Below are positions 1 through 12,000 of a DNA stretch of 64,000 nucleotides, piece after piece. The DNA is taken from assembly GCF_963676685.1 (NCBI RefSeq), contig NC_092356.1:22245750-22309749 (forward strand). Direction: 5' to 3'. The translations under genes and the position numbers were made by a program. Below the pieces are notes generated by a model that was not told the origin of the DNA, made no database searches, and saw nothing but the letters and a program-made list of their open reading frames with translations. Positions within the stretch are counted from its first letter, which is position 1. Each line of letters starts with the position of its first letter. Origin of the DNA: Mytilus edulis. Lineage: Eukaryota > Mollusca > Bivalvia > Mytilida > Mytilidae.

Positions 1-71
1 GTTCAAATCTCATAAATCGAGTCAGAAGACAAATCAAAGTAAAAAAAAACAAAAACTTATTTGGAAAGAAT

Positions 72-535
72 TTGACTCCTACAATTGACATATACATGAT
101 ATATGAATATAAAGCTAACATTTATGATAAAAGAGATGGTTCTTTATTTCCTATCGTTAATTATCCATTTTTAGATGGCGACGTTCCCTTGTCATCATCT
201 TACGTTCGTCTATGTAACAACGTTTTATATTTTAACGAGAGAAATTAATGTATTAATGAAAGATTATTACAACAGGGTTTTCGATATCACAAACTAGTCA
301 AAACATTTACTAAATTTTATCATCGGTAAAAGGATATCATTCGTCAGTATGAAAAAAAAAATGTCAGTATTCACCCCAGAAGCTAACAAAACCTTTAAAT
401 ATACTTATTAAGAAGGTATATAGTTACGATACTGTTGTCAGGTCATTAAAGATTGCATATTTTGGCGTTAATATTGATTCACTCAGGGTCTTTGCATCGA
501 AACTAAATACATTTAATTAAAAACCAGTTGTTGGC
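72..535 (+). pseudogene. Degenerate C-terminal part of a retroelement reverse transcriptase
   Basis: Reading from about base 72 gives a run with IYDKRDG, IVNYPFLDGDVP and, after a stop near 237, LLQQGFRYHKL. This resembles the thumb and C-terminal part of a reverse-transcriptase ORF common in bivalve genomes; that match is from memory. There are in-frame stops near 237 and 327. A further run (KLTKPLN, then SLKIAYFGVN) after about 370 is in a different register and matches the protein encoded on the minus strand at 49782-50081, with an apparent deletion near 350. The relic is not functional. Element class (LINE or other) is unresolved. Confidence 0.6.
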
Positions 536-1110
536 ATGACACGGGTTATGTTCTTTTCATATATGTCATGATACTAAACCCCTACCGGGAAGGATTATGC
601 CTGATATTCATATGATGAAGACGTAATCTTTCAATCAGTTTAATTGAGGCTGACATGTCAGTTAACTGCTAGTAGTCTGTTGTTATTTAGGTATTATTGT
701 CATTTTGTTTATTTTCCTTGGTTACATCTTCTGACATCAGACTCGGATTTCTCTTGAACTGAATTTTAATGTGCGTTTTGTTATGCGTTTACTTTTCTAC
801 ATTGGTTAGAGGTATAGGGGGTTTGAGATCTCAGAAACATGTTTAACCCCGCCGCATTTTTGCGCCTCTCCCAAGTCAGGAGTCTATTAGCCTTTGTTAG
901 TCTTGTATCATTTTTAATTTTAGTTTCTTGTGTACAATTTGGAGTTTAGTATGGCGTTCATTATCACTGAACTAGTATATATTTTTGTTAAGGGGCCAGC
1001 TGAAGGACGCCTCAGGGTGCTGGAATTTCCCGCTGCATTGAAGACCTGTTGGTGACCTTCTGCTGTTGTCTGTTCTATGGTCGGGTTGTTGTCTCTCTGG
1101 CACATTCCCC
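536..1110 (+). repeat. 3' untranslated part of the same retroelement, dispersed repeat
   Basis: This stretch follows the reverse-transcriptase relic. It is the near reverse complement of 49140-49780, with shared segments such as ttggcatgacacgggttatg and gacatcagactcggatttct. Diverged pieces recur at 20565-20830, 37050-37165 and 52840-52935. Short ORFs here are by-products of the repeat. Confidence 0.7.
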
Positions 1111-1487
1111 ATTTTTCTCAATTTTATAACATTTACAAAAAGTCAACTGGGTCTTATATCGGCATATCGATTGCATATGTTTATTTATAGCAATCGCTTT
1201 CTTCTGCATAAGAATACTCTAAAACTAGTCATCATCTATCAAATAAATATTGATGGTCTTTCACTTGAGATGTGAATTATTTCAATCATCTTTGTTTACT
1301 AAATAAAATAAGTCACACATATGGTATCTTGGTATCAAATGCTTATTATGTCACACTAATCATGGTGTTTGATTTCCTTGCAAAAATTTGTATATGCTCA
1401 ATCAAGTATCCACGTGTTATCAATGCAACACAGTGGTATACATCCATAAACAATGTTCTGCATATATATTTAGATCATAGGATTTAT
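1111..1487. other. No gene recognised
   Basis: AT-rich sequence between the retroelement relic and the tandem duplication. Small ORFs occur but show no domain, splice context or codon bias that I can support. Confidence 0.5.
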
Positions 1488-2056
1488 AATGTATCTATAA
1501 GCCAAATTCGTACAAATCTGATGTACAGTAGTTATCGTTTGTTTATGTAATTTATACGTGTTTCTCGTTTCTCGTTTTTTTCTATAGATTAGAACCGTTG
1601 GTTTTCGTGTTTGAATGGTTTTACACTTATTGTCTAGTAATTTTTTGGGCCCTTTATAACTTGTTGTTCGGAGTGAGCCAAGGCTCAATGTTGTAGGCCA
1701 TACCTTGACCTATAATGGTTTACTTTAATAAATTGTTATTTAGATGGAGAACTGTCTCATTGGCACTCATACCACATCTTCCTATACTTATGGATGCTCT
1801 ACTAATTAATCATTATTTTAAGTCTACAGTTTGTATGTGCATTTTATAAGTGTTCTTGTTGGTGATAAACACTTCATCTGCTGTTCTGTTGTAAAAGTGT
1901 AATTATTTATAGCGTTCAAACTGAAGGATAACGTTTGTGTTTTCCTCACGGGAACATACTCTTGTTAATGTTTTTATGTAGTCGTTTGACATCAATATAT
2001 GCTTCAAATACCTTCTACATGGATTTCAGAACAGTTTAATTTAAGTGAATATGAAT
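1488..2056 (+). repeat. Tandem duplication, copy 1 (about 569 bp)
   Basis: The block from aatgtatctataagccaaat to aatttaagtgaatatgaat is repeated immediately downstream at 2057-2620. The copies differ by a few substitutions and small indels, for example a shorter stretch after ttttacact in copy 2. The block carries a copy of the dispersed repeat ending 'cactcataccacatcttcc'. Confidence 0.85.
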
Positions 2057-2620
2057 AATGTATCTATAAGCCAAATTCGTACAAATCTGATGTACAGTAG
2101 TTATCGTTTGTTTATGTAATTTATACGTGTTTCTCGTTTCTCGTTTTTTCTATAGATTAGACCGTTGGTTTTCGTGTTTGAATGGTTTTACACTAGTAAT
2201 TTTTTGGGCCCTTTATAACTTGTTGTTCGGAGTGAGCCAAGGCTCAATGTTGTAGGCCATACCTTGACCTATAATGGTTTACTTTTATTTAATAAATTGT
2301 TATTTAGATGGAGAGCTGTCTCATTGGCACTCATACCACATCTTCCTATACTTATGGATGCTCTACTAATTAATCATTATTTTAAGTCTACAGTTTGTAT
2401 GTGCATTTTATAAGTGTTCTTGTCGGTGATAAACACTTCATCTGCTGTTCTGTTGTAAAAGTGTAATTACTTATAGCGTTCAAACTGAAGGATAACGTTT
2501 GTGTTTTCCTCACGGGAACATACTCTAGTTAATGTTTTTATGTAGTCGTTTGACATCAACATATGCTTCAAATACCTTCTACATGGATTTCAGAACAGTT
2601 TAATTTAAGTGAATATGAAT
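2057..2620 (+). repeat. Tandem duplication, copy 2 (about 564 bp)
   Basis: Second copy of 1488-2056. Near identity and head-to-tail abutment point to a recent local duplication. No coding capacity is evident. Confidence 0.85.
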
Positions 2621-2904
2621 ATGGTTGTCAGAAGAAGGGATTTATTGTTTCTGGGGAAACATTACATTTGAAAAAAAAAATGCAAAACTTAACTTGCATA
2701 ACAAAGACTGAATGGAGATTCGAGGCGACATGCCACCATCAGTTTTAATTCATTACATTTTTTTGATTTCTGATTAAAAAAATCAAAATTTCCCCCGACA
2801 TTTTCACTATTTCATCATGTTCATAGTATTAGACTTATTGATTTATTTTAAACACCATATTGATTTTATTTATAATACTATTATCATTTGTATTATACTG
2901 ATAG

Positions 2905-3890
2905 ATAATCATTTGTTCCGTTGTGGACCCTCTTTATACTTGAAGTTGTATTAAAAGCTAAGAAACCGAAAGTTAATTGTTCTAAATACATTGCATTGCT
3001 AGAGTTGCATTGTAATGTAGTAACACGAGGAAGTTTAATCTGGATAAACCGGCGTACGATGAATAAAGGTCAAGTATACATGGTATACTGTAAGTGACAT
3101 TTGAGTGATTAATTTAACGAAATTTAGTTAGAAAACCCCATAAAAGACATGTTTTACTGAGAACCTATTCAAATTAAATTCGGAGAAAATTCCAGGCAGA
3201 TTACAACAGCACAGCGGGATTATTTGTTTTCCAGGAAAAGAAGTAAGACTTCAATTTATTTTTTGTGAATGGTTGGTATTAAATAAAAAAACACATTAAT
3301 ACGTAGGTAAAGCGCACGAACAGCTACCTCAGGTAAGAACTTAAATTTTCTAAAGCCGTACACTACTTTGTATGATACTGATAAATCATTATTTGTTCCG
3401 TTGTGGACCCTCTTTATACTTGAAGTTGTATTAAAATCTAAGAAACCGAAAGTTAATTGTTCTAAATACATTGCATTGTAATGTAGTAACACGAGGAAGT
3501 TAAATCTGGATAAACCGGCGTACGATGAATAAAGGTCAAGTATACATGGTATACTGTAAGTGACATTTGAGTGATCAATTTAACGAAATTTAGTTAAAAA
3601 AACCCCATAAAAGACATGTTTTACTGAGAACCTATTCAAATTAAATTTGGAGAAAATTCCAGACAGATTACAACAGCACAGCGGGATTATTTGTTTTCCA
3701 GGAAAAGAAGTAAGACTTCAATTTATTGTTTGTGAATGGTTGGTATTAAATAAAAAACACATTAATACGTAAGTAAAGCGCACGAACAGCTACCTCAGGT
3801 AAGATCTTAAATTTTCTAAAGCCGTACACTACTTCGTATGATACTGATAAATCATCATTTGTTCCGTTGTGGACCCTCTTTATAATTATG
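2905..3890 (+). repeat. Local tandem duplication, about 470-480 bp period, two copies plus a partial third
   Basis: The phrase tttgttccgttgtggaccct starts near 2909, 3390 and 3857. The first two copies share the whole stretch through cgaacagctacctcaggtaa and cgtacactact; the third stops after 'ctctttata'. Copies differ by a few substitutions. No gene is seen. Confidence 0.8.
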
Positions 3891-5400
3891 AAGTAACAAT
3901 GATTCCCCCTTTTTTTCAAGGGTTTTGATTTTAGTTATATCGACGCCTAGCTGCAGAACCGTAGCTCCTATGATATTTTTTTACTATTTGCAGACCATAA
4001 ATCTATAGTCCTCAAAAAGTCGAAAAGTATCATAAGGACCTAATAGCTACGTTTCAGCATTTTATACACGCCGTACTGAAGTTTCTGTTCTTGTCTAAGA
4101 TTAAAATCATTTAACGAAGCTATCGATAACATTTTGGACATTTTGTCAATTTTAGCGATAAGTATTAGTATCAATAATGGATATGAAAGTAGCACCATCT
4201 TCCGTCTCAAAAAGGTACGACTACTAACAATCATATATCCCTTTCCTCATTATTCAGAGTAGAGGTTACGCCTGGAAATTGTTGATGTTTGTGGCCGGTT
4301 TGTTATTCGTTTTCGATATCCAACGGGCTCCGTTTGAAGAGGAATGTTTGGAAATATGTTGTCTTCAATACAAACGAAGATGGCTTTAAGTACCGAATCA
4401 GAACCAAAATGTATTTCAAACTGAGGCCGCTGAAATGACGTTGAGACTTTCCGAATCTTTCAAAGTCAATATATGTTGATTAATGTTAGGCTATATCGAT
4501 AGCAGTACTATCAGAGCAATAAATTTGTAAAAATGCACATTAAACTGGTACACGGAAGACTTAAAGTAACACTTTACTATGAAACAAATCTATGGAAATC
4601 AAAAAGGCCGGATGCGTTAAATAGTATTTCCTGATCTTTCAGCGATCTTCAACTGATATGACATTTAGCACAGGACAACCATTTACGTATCTAAGATAAC
4701 AAAAAATCTGGGAAATCCATCTGATATGATATGTATCTATGCTTAATATAAGGAATGGTCAATGTCCATAAATATTGAGGGTCTCCTGGTCAATTAAGCG
4801 ATCTCCGGATGTCTTTTTTTATATAAAAATATCAAACTGCCACATAGAGTCATACGTTCAAATCGAGGAAAAGAAATGTCTTTGAATAAATACTGACATC
4901 ATGTATATATATTTATAATATTTAAGGTTGGTCTATTGCTTTCATCCCAAATATGGAGGCCACTTCTCCAAGTTCGTCAGCATTTCAGAGCAGTCGGGTC
5001 ATAAACTTGATTCGTTTAACCGCATGAAATTTCTAGTAATTGAATAGAACATTCACTGGAGTTACGTCTATTGAGTATCGAGTTATGTTTTTTTATATTA
5101 GGATGATCAATATTTGGAATTCAATTAATTGACCAAAACTTACCTATATTATTGGGCTTATTATTACCCATACAATAAGTATTATTAGAATTATTGACAC
5201 TGAAGAAAGCTATTTGTTAAGCCGAAATAGTTGTCCCCAACACGATTTTATAACATCATATCCGTATATTATCGTCTTATATAAGTACCGTTGCGCTAAT
5301 CTTTAGACTTTTATATATATACATATTCATAATATATACGACGCTAGATTAAAACTGACGGGAAAAGGTAACACCCAGCCACCGAAATCTTTATTTTTGT
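3891..5400. other. About 1.5 kb with no recognisable gene or repeat
   Basis: AT-rich sequence with no long ORF, RNA gene or repeat that I recognise. The first, noncoding exon of caspase-like unit A may lie here, since exon 1 begins with an acceptor inside its 5' UTR, but I cannot place it. Confidence 0.4.
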
Positions 5401-5402
5401 AG

Positions 5403-5640
5403 AGCCTAGGTGGTCGAATGGTCTAGCGCGTCAGGCATGGTGCAAGGTGATTTGGTGCCGCGAAATCTCAGTAGAATGAGTTCGAATCCCAGTGAGGGAA
5501 AAACAAAACATTTGCGAAAGCAAATTTATAGATCTAACATTGTTGGTCTGATTATTAGACGAATTATATCGTATTTTCAGCTTTGTATCACCATCTCTGC
5601 TGGTGATCCGATTGATCAGATATATATGTAGAGTCGTCAC
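5403..5640 (+). mobile_element. tRNA-derived SINE with leucine-tRNA-like head
   Basis: The head gagcctaggtggtcgaatgg resembles the start of a leucine tRNA. Box A is tggtctagcgcg and box B is gagttcgaatccc. A long variable-arm-like stretch lies between them, as in class II tRNAs. The tail (aaatttgcgaaagcaaatt-like, then gatctaacattgttgg) is non-tRNA, so this is a SINE and not a functional tRNA gene. An AT-dinucleotide run follows. The family looks bivalve-specific from memory. Confidence 0.75.
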
Positions 5641-5656
5641 TAGTTCAGACGTACTC

Positions 5657-5685
5657 ACATATATATATATATATATATATACATG
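5657..5685. repeat. AT dinucleotide microsatellite
   Basis: Uninterrupted (AT)n run of about 14 units just downstream of the SINE, followed by acatgtacatgtac. Confidence 0.9.
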
Positions 5686-5899
5686 TACATGTACACAGAA
5701 GTCTATAAATAGTACCAACCAGCAAATTTAATATGTACTGGATCACCTAGAATAAAGTTAAGAAATAGAGTGTTGGTATGAATATTGATCCTGACGAAGG
5801 ATATGTATTAATTTAAAATATTTGTCAGGATAATACATTTTATCATTTATCACTTATCTTGTTGTCTTTTCATGTTTTTCACAGAACTAATCCGACAGG

Positions 5900-6034
5900 A
5901 TGGAAAAGAAACACAGCAATGTTCTTCAGACCAACTTTGCATACCTTATAAAAAATCTTCATAACGTGGAAGCGATATGTGATGAATTACTAGCAGACGA
6001 CATCCTTACATCAGGGATGAATGATTCAATTAAG
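5900..6034 (+). CDS. Unit A exon 1: first half of the CARD
   Basis: Encodes 45 residues from the ATG, containing VEAICDELLADDILTSG, a CARD helix 2-3 pattern. The donor is attaag|gtttgt, phase 0. The upstream acceptor ttttcacag ends at 5884, so the exon has a 15-nt 5' UTR part and at least one upstream noncoding exon is implied. Confidence 0.85.
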
Positions 6035-9000
6035 GTTTGTCTGAGAGAGAAAAAAAACCCACATATTTGCTATTTAATAACTCAGATGTTACAGATGAGA
6101 AATGATAGTTAAATTAATTGAAATGTCCTTATAACTGAATAAACTTATACTACAGTAAATATAGAGGTACATGGACAAAAGGACAGCGGACAAAAGGTAA
6201 CAATTAAGATAGGCAGGAAAAAAAGAGAGGAAAAAACGGCATTGCCATGTAGGTAATAGATGTGTTAAAATACTATATAAGATAAAATGATACAAATGAC
6301 ATTTAGATGTTAGTTGATCAATATGATTATAAATTCTATTTACAAGGTTGTTGTTAAGGAAATTTCAAAATGACTAGAAAGGAGTTATTATATGTATTTT
6401 AAGAAGTATGTATATAATTATATATGTGTGTGTGTGTGTATATATAAACCCAATTGTGACGTTATGTCTCGTGAACTTTTGAATTGTCCTATGACTTTCT
6501 GTCCTATCGCTATCTATACTATTCAACTTAAAGACCAAAACCATTCTAGCATGTTTGTCTCCGAGCCGACTATCGTCTGAAGTATTTTAAAAATGATAAT
6601 AAATAGTTAGTCTATGTTACTAGTATGTACTTTATAACTTCATATAATAATTTTATTCAATAAGCGTAGCGTAATTAATTAAAACCCAAATTAATTTCCG
6701 TAGCTGGTTTCCTACTGCCTACGATTTGTTAGCAGTCGGAAATGATTTTGTATTCAATTTATATGACAACTAGGCACACGGCCAACTCGCCGAAATCAAA
6801 CACGCTCACTAATTTTTACAACTTGCAATCACTAAAAAAAGAATTATAACGAGCTCGAAAAAAATTGTGTTTTTTTCTCGTTTGAATTGTTTTACATTGT
6901 CATTTCGTGGCCTTTTTATAGCTGACTATGCTGTATGGGTTTTCTCATTGTTGAAGGCCGTACGGTGACCTATAGTTGTTAATTTCTGTGTCATTTTGGT
7001 CTCTTGTGGAGAGTTGTCACACATAGACAGAATTCGAGAAAAATACTACTAACTCGGACCACTGGAAAAAAAAATCAAATCATCAGACAGTTTTAAATTG
7101 TATTTCCTCCGTTCTTGGATCACCAATGGAATAGTAAGTACATGTACAGGGTAAACAGGGGTTTGTCATCCAAAATGATAAAAGTAAGCGTCCTTTAAGA
7201 TCTTTTTGTCAACATAAAATCTATTTAAAACATGCCATAGATGGCAAAAATTGACATTGCACAATACAGTAGTTATTCAAAATTTAGACAACCAGTGCAC
7301 CTACAGTGAGATAAACTTTGAATAACTTTGTAGGAAACAATGTTTGCTTGGGGCAATTACTTTTGGTGGTTGGCATGACCAATCCAGGGGTACACACAGA
7401 AGAACATATATCAAAATTAAAAAGGATAATATATAACTGTGAAAAATAAAGAATAGACCAATATGTTAGCTCTTGCAAATGTTTCTATTCAGCAATATAA
7501 ATTAAAAAAAGAAACATTTGCAATTTCAACCATTATTTATTTTAAATACTGTATTACAGCATAAAACGCCAAGGCCTACTGGACAGACTAGGGAACTTTT
7601 GACTATCTTACCACGGAGAGGAATGAAAGCTTATCAAAGCTTTATTAGAGCTCTCAATAAAACAGGGAATGGCGAATTTGCTGATCACTTAATAGCGGAG
7701 GATGGCTCTAAACGTAATGAAGTACATTCAGACACTTCTCGAATCCCAGATAATGTCTTTTCAAAGCCTAAAGATACTAACAGTGATACACAGGAGACAA
7801 CAAAACAGTATGCCGAAAATCCAGAGAAATCTAAAAAATTAGAATCAGAAAATATTCAAGGTATGACAGATATCAGACAGGGAAAATGCAGAAACATCTG
7901 CATTTATTTCTTTTCAAATAAATGTAGATTTATAAATGAACTGAATTTCAATCTTAGCTATTAAATAGGTTGTCAAACTTGGTTTGTTGCTTTAAAGTAA
8001 GACATGGATAAGAGTAATAATAATACTAATATTTTGCTGAATAAGATCTGGGCAAAACAAATATCCTTTTCTTGACATGCTTCATGATTCTGTTCAGACT
8101 TCATATCTATATATAGAATCTGAGGTTTTGTGTTTTTAGAGATAACTCATGATATCAATGGAAAATACACATTTGCACTTTAAGTTGTGAAAAATCAAGA
8201 AAAAAAATCCATCAGTACCTCTTTTATCTATCGCGATCCTTCAGTGTGTATAAAAATGTATGTGTAGTTTTGAATGTCAATATCAATAACCACACACAAA
8301 AAAGAATTACATCATATATATCAGTGGGTTTATTAACAATGTGTATAAGTAGTGCATATTTTATTTTATTAAAGAAAAACTTAATAAAAATAACGCAAAA
8401 AGTTTGTATATCAATGAATGTCATTTTGTTTTGACTAACGAGTTGGAAATTCCCTTTGGTATCTTTAGCCTCTCTTGGATGACATAAACATCGACAAAAA
8501 ACGGTAATAAATGTCCTTTCCTAGATTTAGATGTTTCAGTTTCTCACTTAAAACTCTACATCAATATTTACGATTATGGGGAGGATTTTTCATTTTCTAT
8601 TGTTATTTTATTTTTTTAATGGAGGCTGTAATTCAGAAGATGTCTTTTGTAGCTGTTTTGTTTTTGTTTTTCGCTCATTGTTTTGTACACAAATGTAAGC
8701 CGTTAGTTTTCTCGTTGAATAGTTTCTATGAAAAATGACTGGGCCTTGTATAGCAGTTACAGCTGTAAAGGTTTAGCTTGTTGTTGACGACCATACGTTG
8801 ACATATTGTTGATAATTGGTTTTTTGTAAACATTGTTGTGAATATTATTACAACAAAGTACATGTTCACGAAGTTGCGAGCATTACCATTGATCTTTTTG
8901 ATTATGCTGTGGTTATTGTCGTGCTTTTATAATCTAAACCACCAAACGTTGTACCTGTTTTGCATTTTATAGATTTAGTGTTTGAATTTCGTTAATATGT

Positions 9001-12000
9001 TGAGAAGAGATGATGAAGTGCAATTAGTTTGCAATAAACGTAAAATTGTACCCACTTTGTGGTGCAAACCCCAGAGCAACCACAATTTTAGACATTCCAA
9101 ATGTATTCAAAAGTCACAGTTTGTTTAGTAGGCAAGTATATATTGTTATTCTTTACTTGAAGGTTGGCCAGATTTACTCAATGGTTTACCATCTGTGAAG
9201 AAACGTGACATAGTAAAGTGCACCGAAGACTTACGTACACAGATTTGTAAAAGCAAAAATGGAAAGGTAATTTTGAAAAGCTTTTACATGTAACATGGAA
9301 GAATTTTCCAAACTGATCTTGGCTGAGTGACACTAAAGCACCATACATATTCCGTGAAAAATAAGAACAATTGTTTTACCTTTTTGCAATTAGATTATAG
9401 ATAAGTTATTGTGAAAAAAAAGCAAAAAAGCAAACATACAGTAAAAGTCCTAAGTTTCTATGAGTAAATTATTTGAAATCTTCTATCAGCTGTGAATTAA
9501 TTTAAACACAAGGATGGAATAATGGAAGTCACACAACTGATTGAGTAAAGATAAATTACCGTATCAGTGTATCTCTCTTTCTTCCAATATTTTGTTTGCT
9601 AGTTAATCAAATCAACAACATCATACTTTTCAATATAATAACCTACAATAAATACATGTATATAGTTGTAAATCGTATATTTTTCTAGTGTATTATTGTG
9701 TTGTGTTGGGGATAACTACTCGTACACTTCATTTGGTAGATTTAATTCTGGATCAACGAAATTTACACTATCTATTTGGTTTGCAGTTTGATCAGAAGAA
9801 ACACCCACAAAGCTAGACAATACAGTTAATCATCTAATTAGTACTAACATTAAATATTAATTGGTATTATAATTTTCACTGTTATTAATATAAGTTAGAT
9901 AAGTCATACACCTCTAATCTTGAATTTCATCCAAAAACTTTCTTAATTTTCGGAACACGTTTTGCGACGTCACTGTGGGCGTTGCATTGACTATGTCTAA
10001 CAGGGCTGTGATTTTGTAATGTATTCGTTTTATTCTGTAGCTAGTGCCCACTTCAGTTTAATCTTGTATATCTATTATATAGTCATTATATAAAATTTAC
10101 TATTTGCAAAACTGTATTATTCTTGATAATAATGATGGTTTTGTCCCAGGCGGATAACCCTGTCCTCTACCTTTTGGAACTTTTGTAGTTGTTATGGCTT
10201 TCAAACTTTTTACATCTAAGCATAGTTTTGTGTGGATGTAACACGCGTCTGGCGTATAAAAATAGTTTTCAACCTGTTACCTTTTGAAGGCTATTATTCG
10301 TTTGTTTCTCTGTCCTATGTTTTCTCCCATTTATCTGTTTAATTATTTTAACCCTATCGTATAATGTTGTCATTTTAATGTTATAATTAACACCGCCATT
10401 AAAGCAGGGGGTTTGGCATGTCACAAAACCAGGTTCAACCCACCATTTTTTTCATGAAATGCCCTGTACCATGTCAAGAAAATGGCCATTGTTACATTAT
10501 AGTTCGTTTCTCTGTGTGTTACGCTTCGGTGTTGTGTATCTGTTGTGTCGTAGTTCTCTGATATTTGATTGGTTTCCCTCAGTTTTAGTTTGTAACTCGG
10601 ATTTGTTTTTTCTCTATCGATTTATAAATTTTAAACAGCGGTATACTACTGTTGCCTTTTTTTACTTTAATATCAGGTATACCATATGACAGGCAAAAAG
10701 AAAGGAAAAGTTTTAACTATATCTAATGTGCAATGTTCGGATCAGAGCAAAGAAGCAAAAGCAGTAAACAAGTGTGGAAGCTGTGTGGACTTTGACAAAA
10801 CTTCTCTGTCACAACTGTTTACTTACATGCAGTATGAAACAAAACAGAGTTATACAAAAAGAGATGTTTCAGAAGAGGTAAATCATAATGTTCAATATAT
10901 ACAATTATTGTAATATAGAATGTATGATGAACGGTAGTGCTGCTGTCAAAGTGTGTGATTGGATAATTGATAATATATAATTGTAAGATAACAGTAAAAA
11001 CTTTTCAAAGTATTAAAATTATAATGTATAAAAAACAAAGTAGGAGCCAAAAACAAACTTGCTCTAATTGATACATTCTCTATTTCCATTCTAAGTTTTA
11101 TTGCTGACATGACATTATAGGTAAAAATGTCAAGAATTGGGGTTTAACGGTGATCATTGTGTTATTACCTTATTCATTACAAAACGAACACCCATGTCAA
11201 CAAAGAAAAAAATGATAACATGCAGTTACTTGATAGACAAAGCACACATCAACAAAGTTATTACGTTTTGAAAGTCAATGAAAATCAATTTAAAACGATA
11301 AAATACATCATTAAAAAGAGTAATTAGGCTTACATGTTTTTCCAGGTCGAATATTTAGGTTACAGAATAATCTTGTTCATATACTCGGGTAGAACTGTTT
11401 TTAGAATTGTTTTTTTATAGTTCTTGTCCTTTGTTTTTTTCTGAGAGGTACCTGAAACATAATTAACGTTTAAATGATGAGTCACGTTTTTTTTTTATCT
11501 TCTCTTGGTATGTAAAGTATCAGTTGCTGAACTTCTAAAGTAAGTTTTGCAATTTTTTATACTTTTTACAGGACATGAAGACATTTCTTGCTACGCAGTT
11601 AGAAAATGAAGATAATTCCACTTTTGACAGTCTGGTAATAGTTTTTTACTCTGGTGGAATGGAATTTAAACCAGATTGCATATATGACACAAATGGCAGG
11701 GAAATTGACAAAGATGGCATACTTGAAATGATCCGAAAATCAAAATATTTTAAAGACAAACCAAAAGTTGTTATAATCAGAACTTATGATTTTAAAGGTA
11801 TGTAACTTGATGTTATTGTATGTTCTGTTACACATGTTACAGCTAAGTGTATATATGTGTTTAGCAATATTCATAATATGTGTATACACAATTTGATTTC
11901 CTTTATATAGTCTACTTTTAATTTCTTTATGAACATGTATAATAGATAAAACTTCAAAAAAGTGTTTACCTATGTTTATTTAGACTATGTTTGATACTGT

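Noticed and set aside
5403-5510. Functional leucine tRNA gene
   Set aside because: A and B boxes are present, but the acceptor arms do not pair well and a non-tRNA SINE body follows directly.
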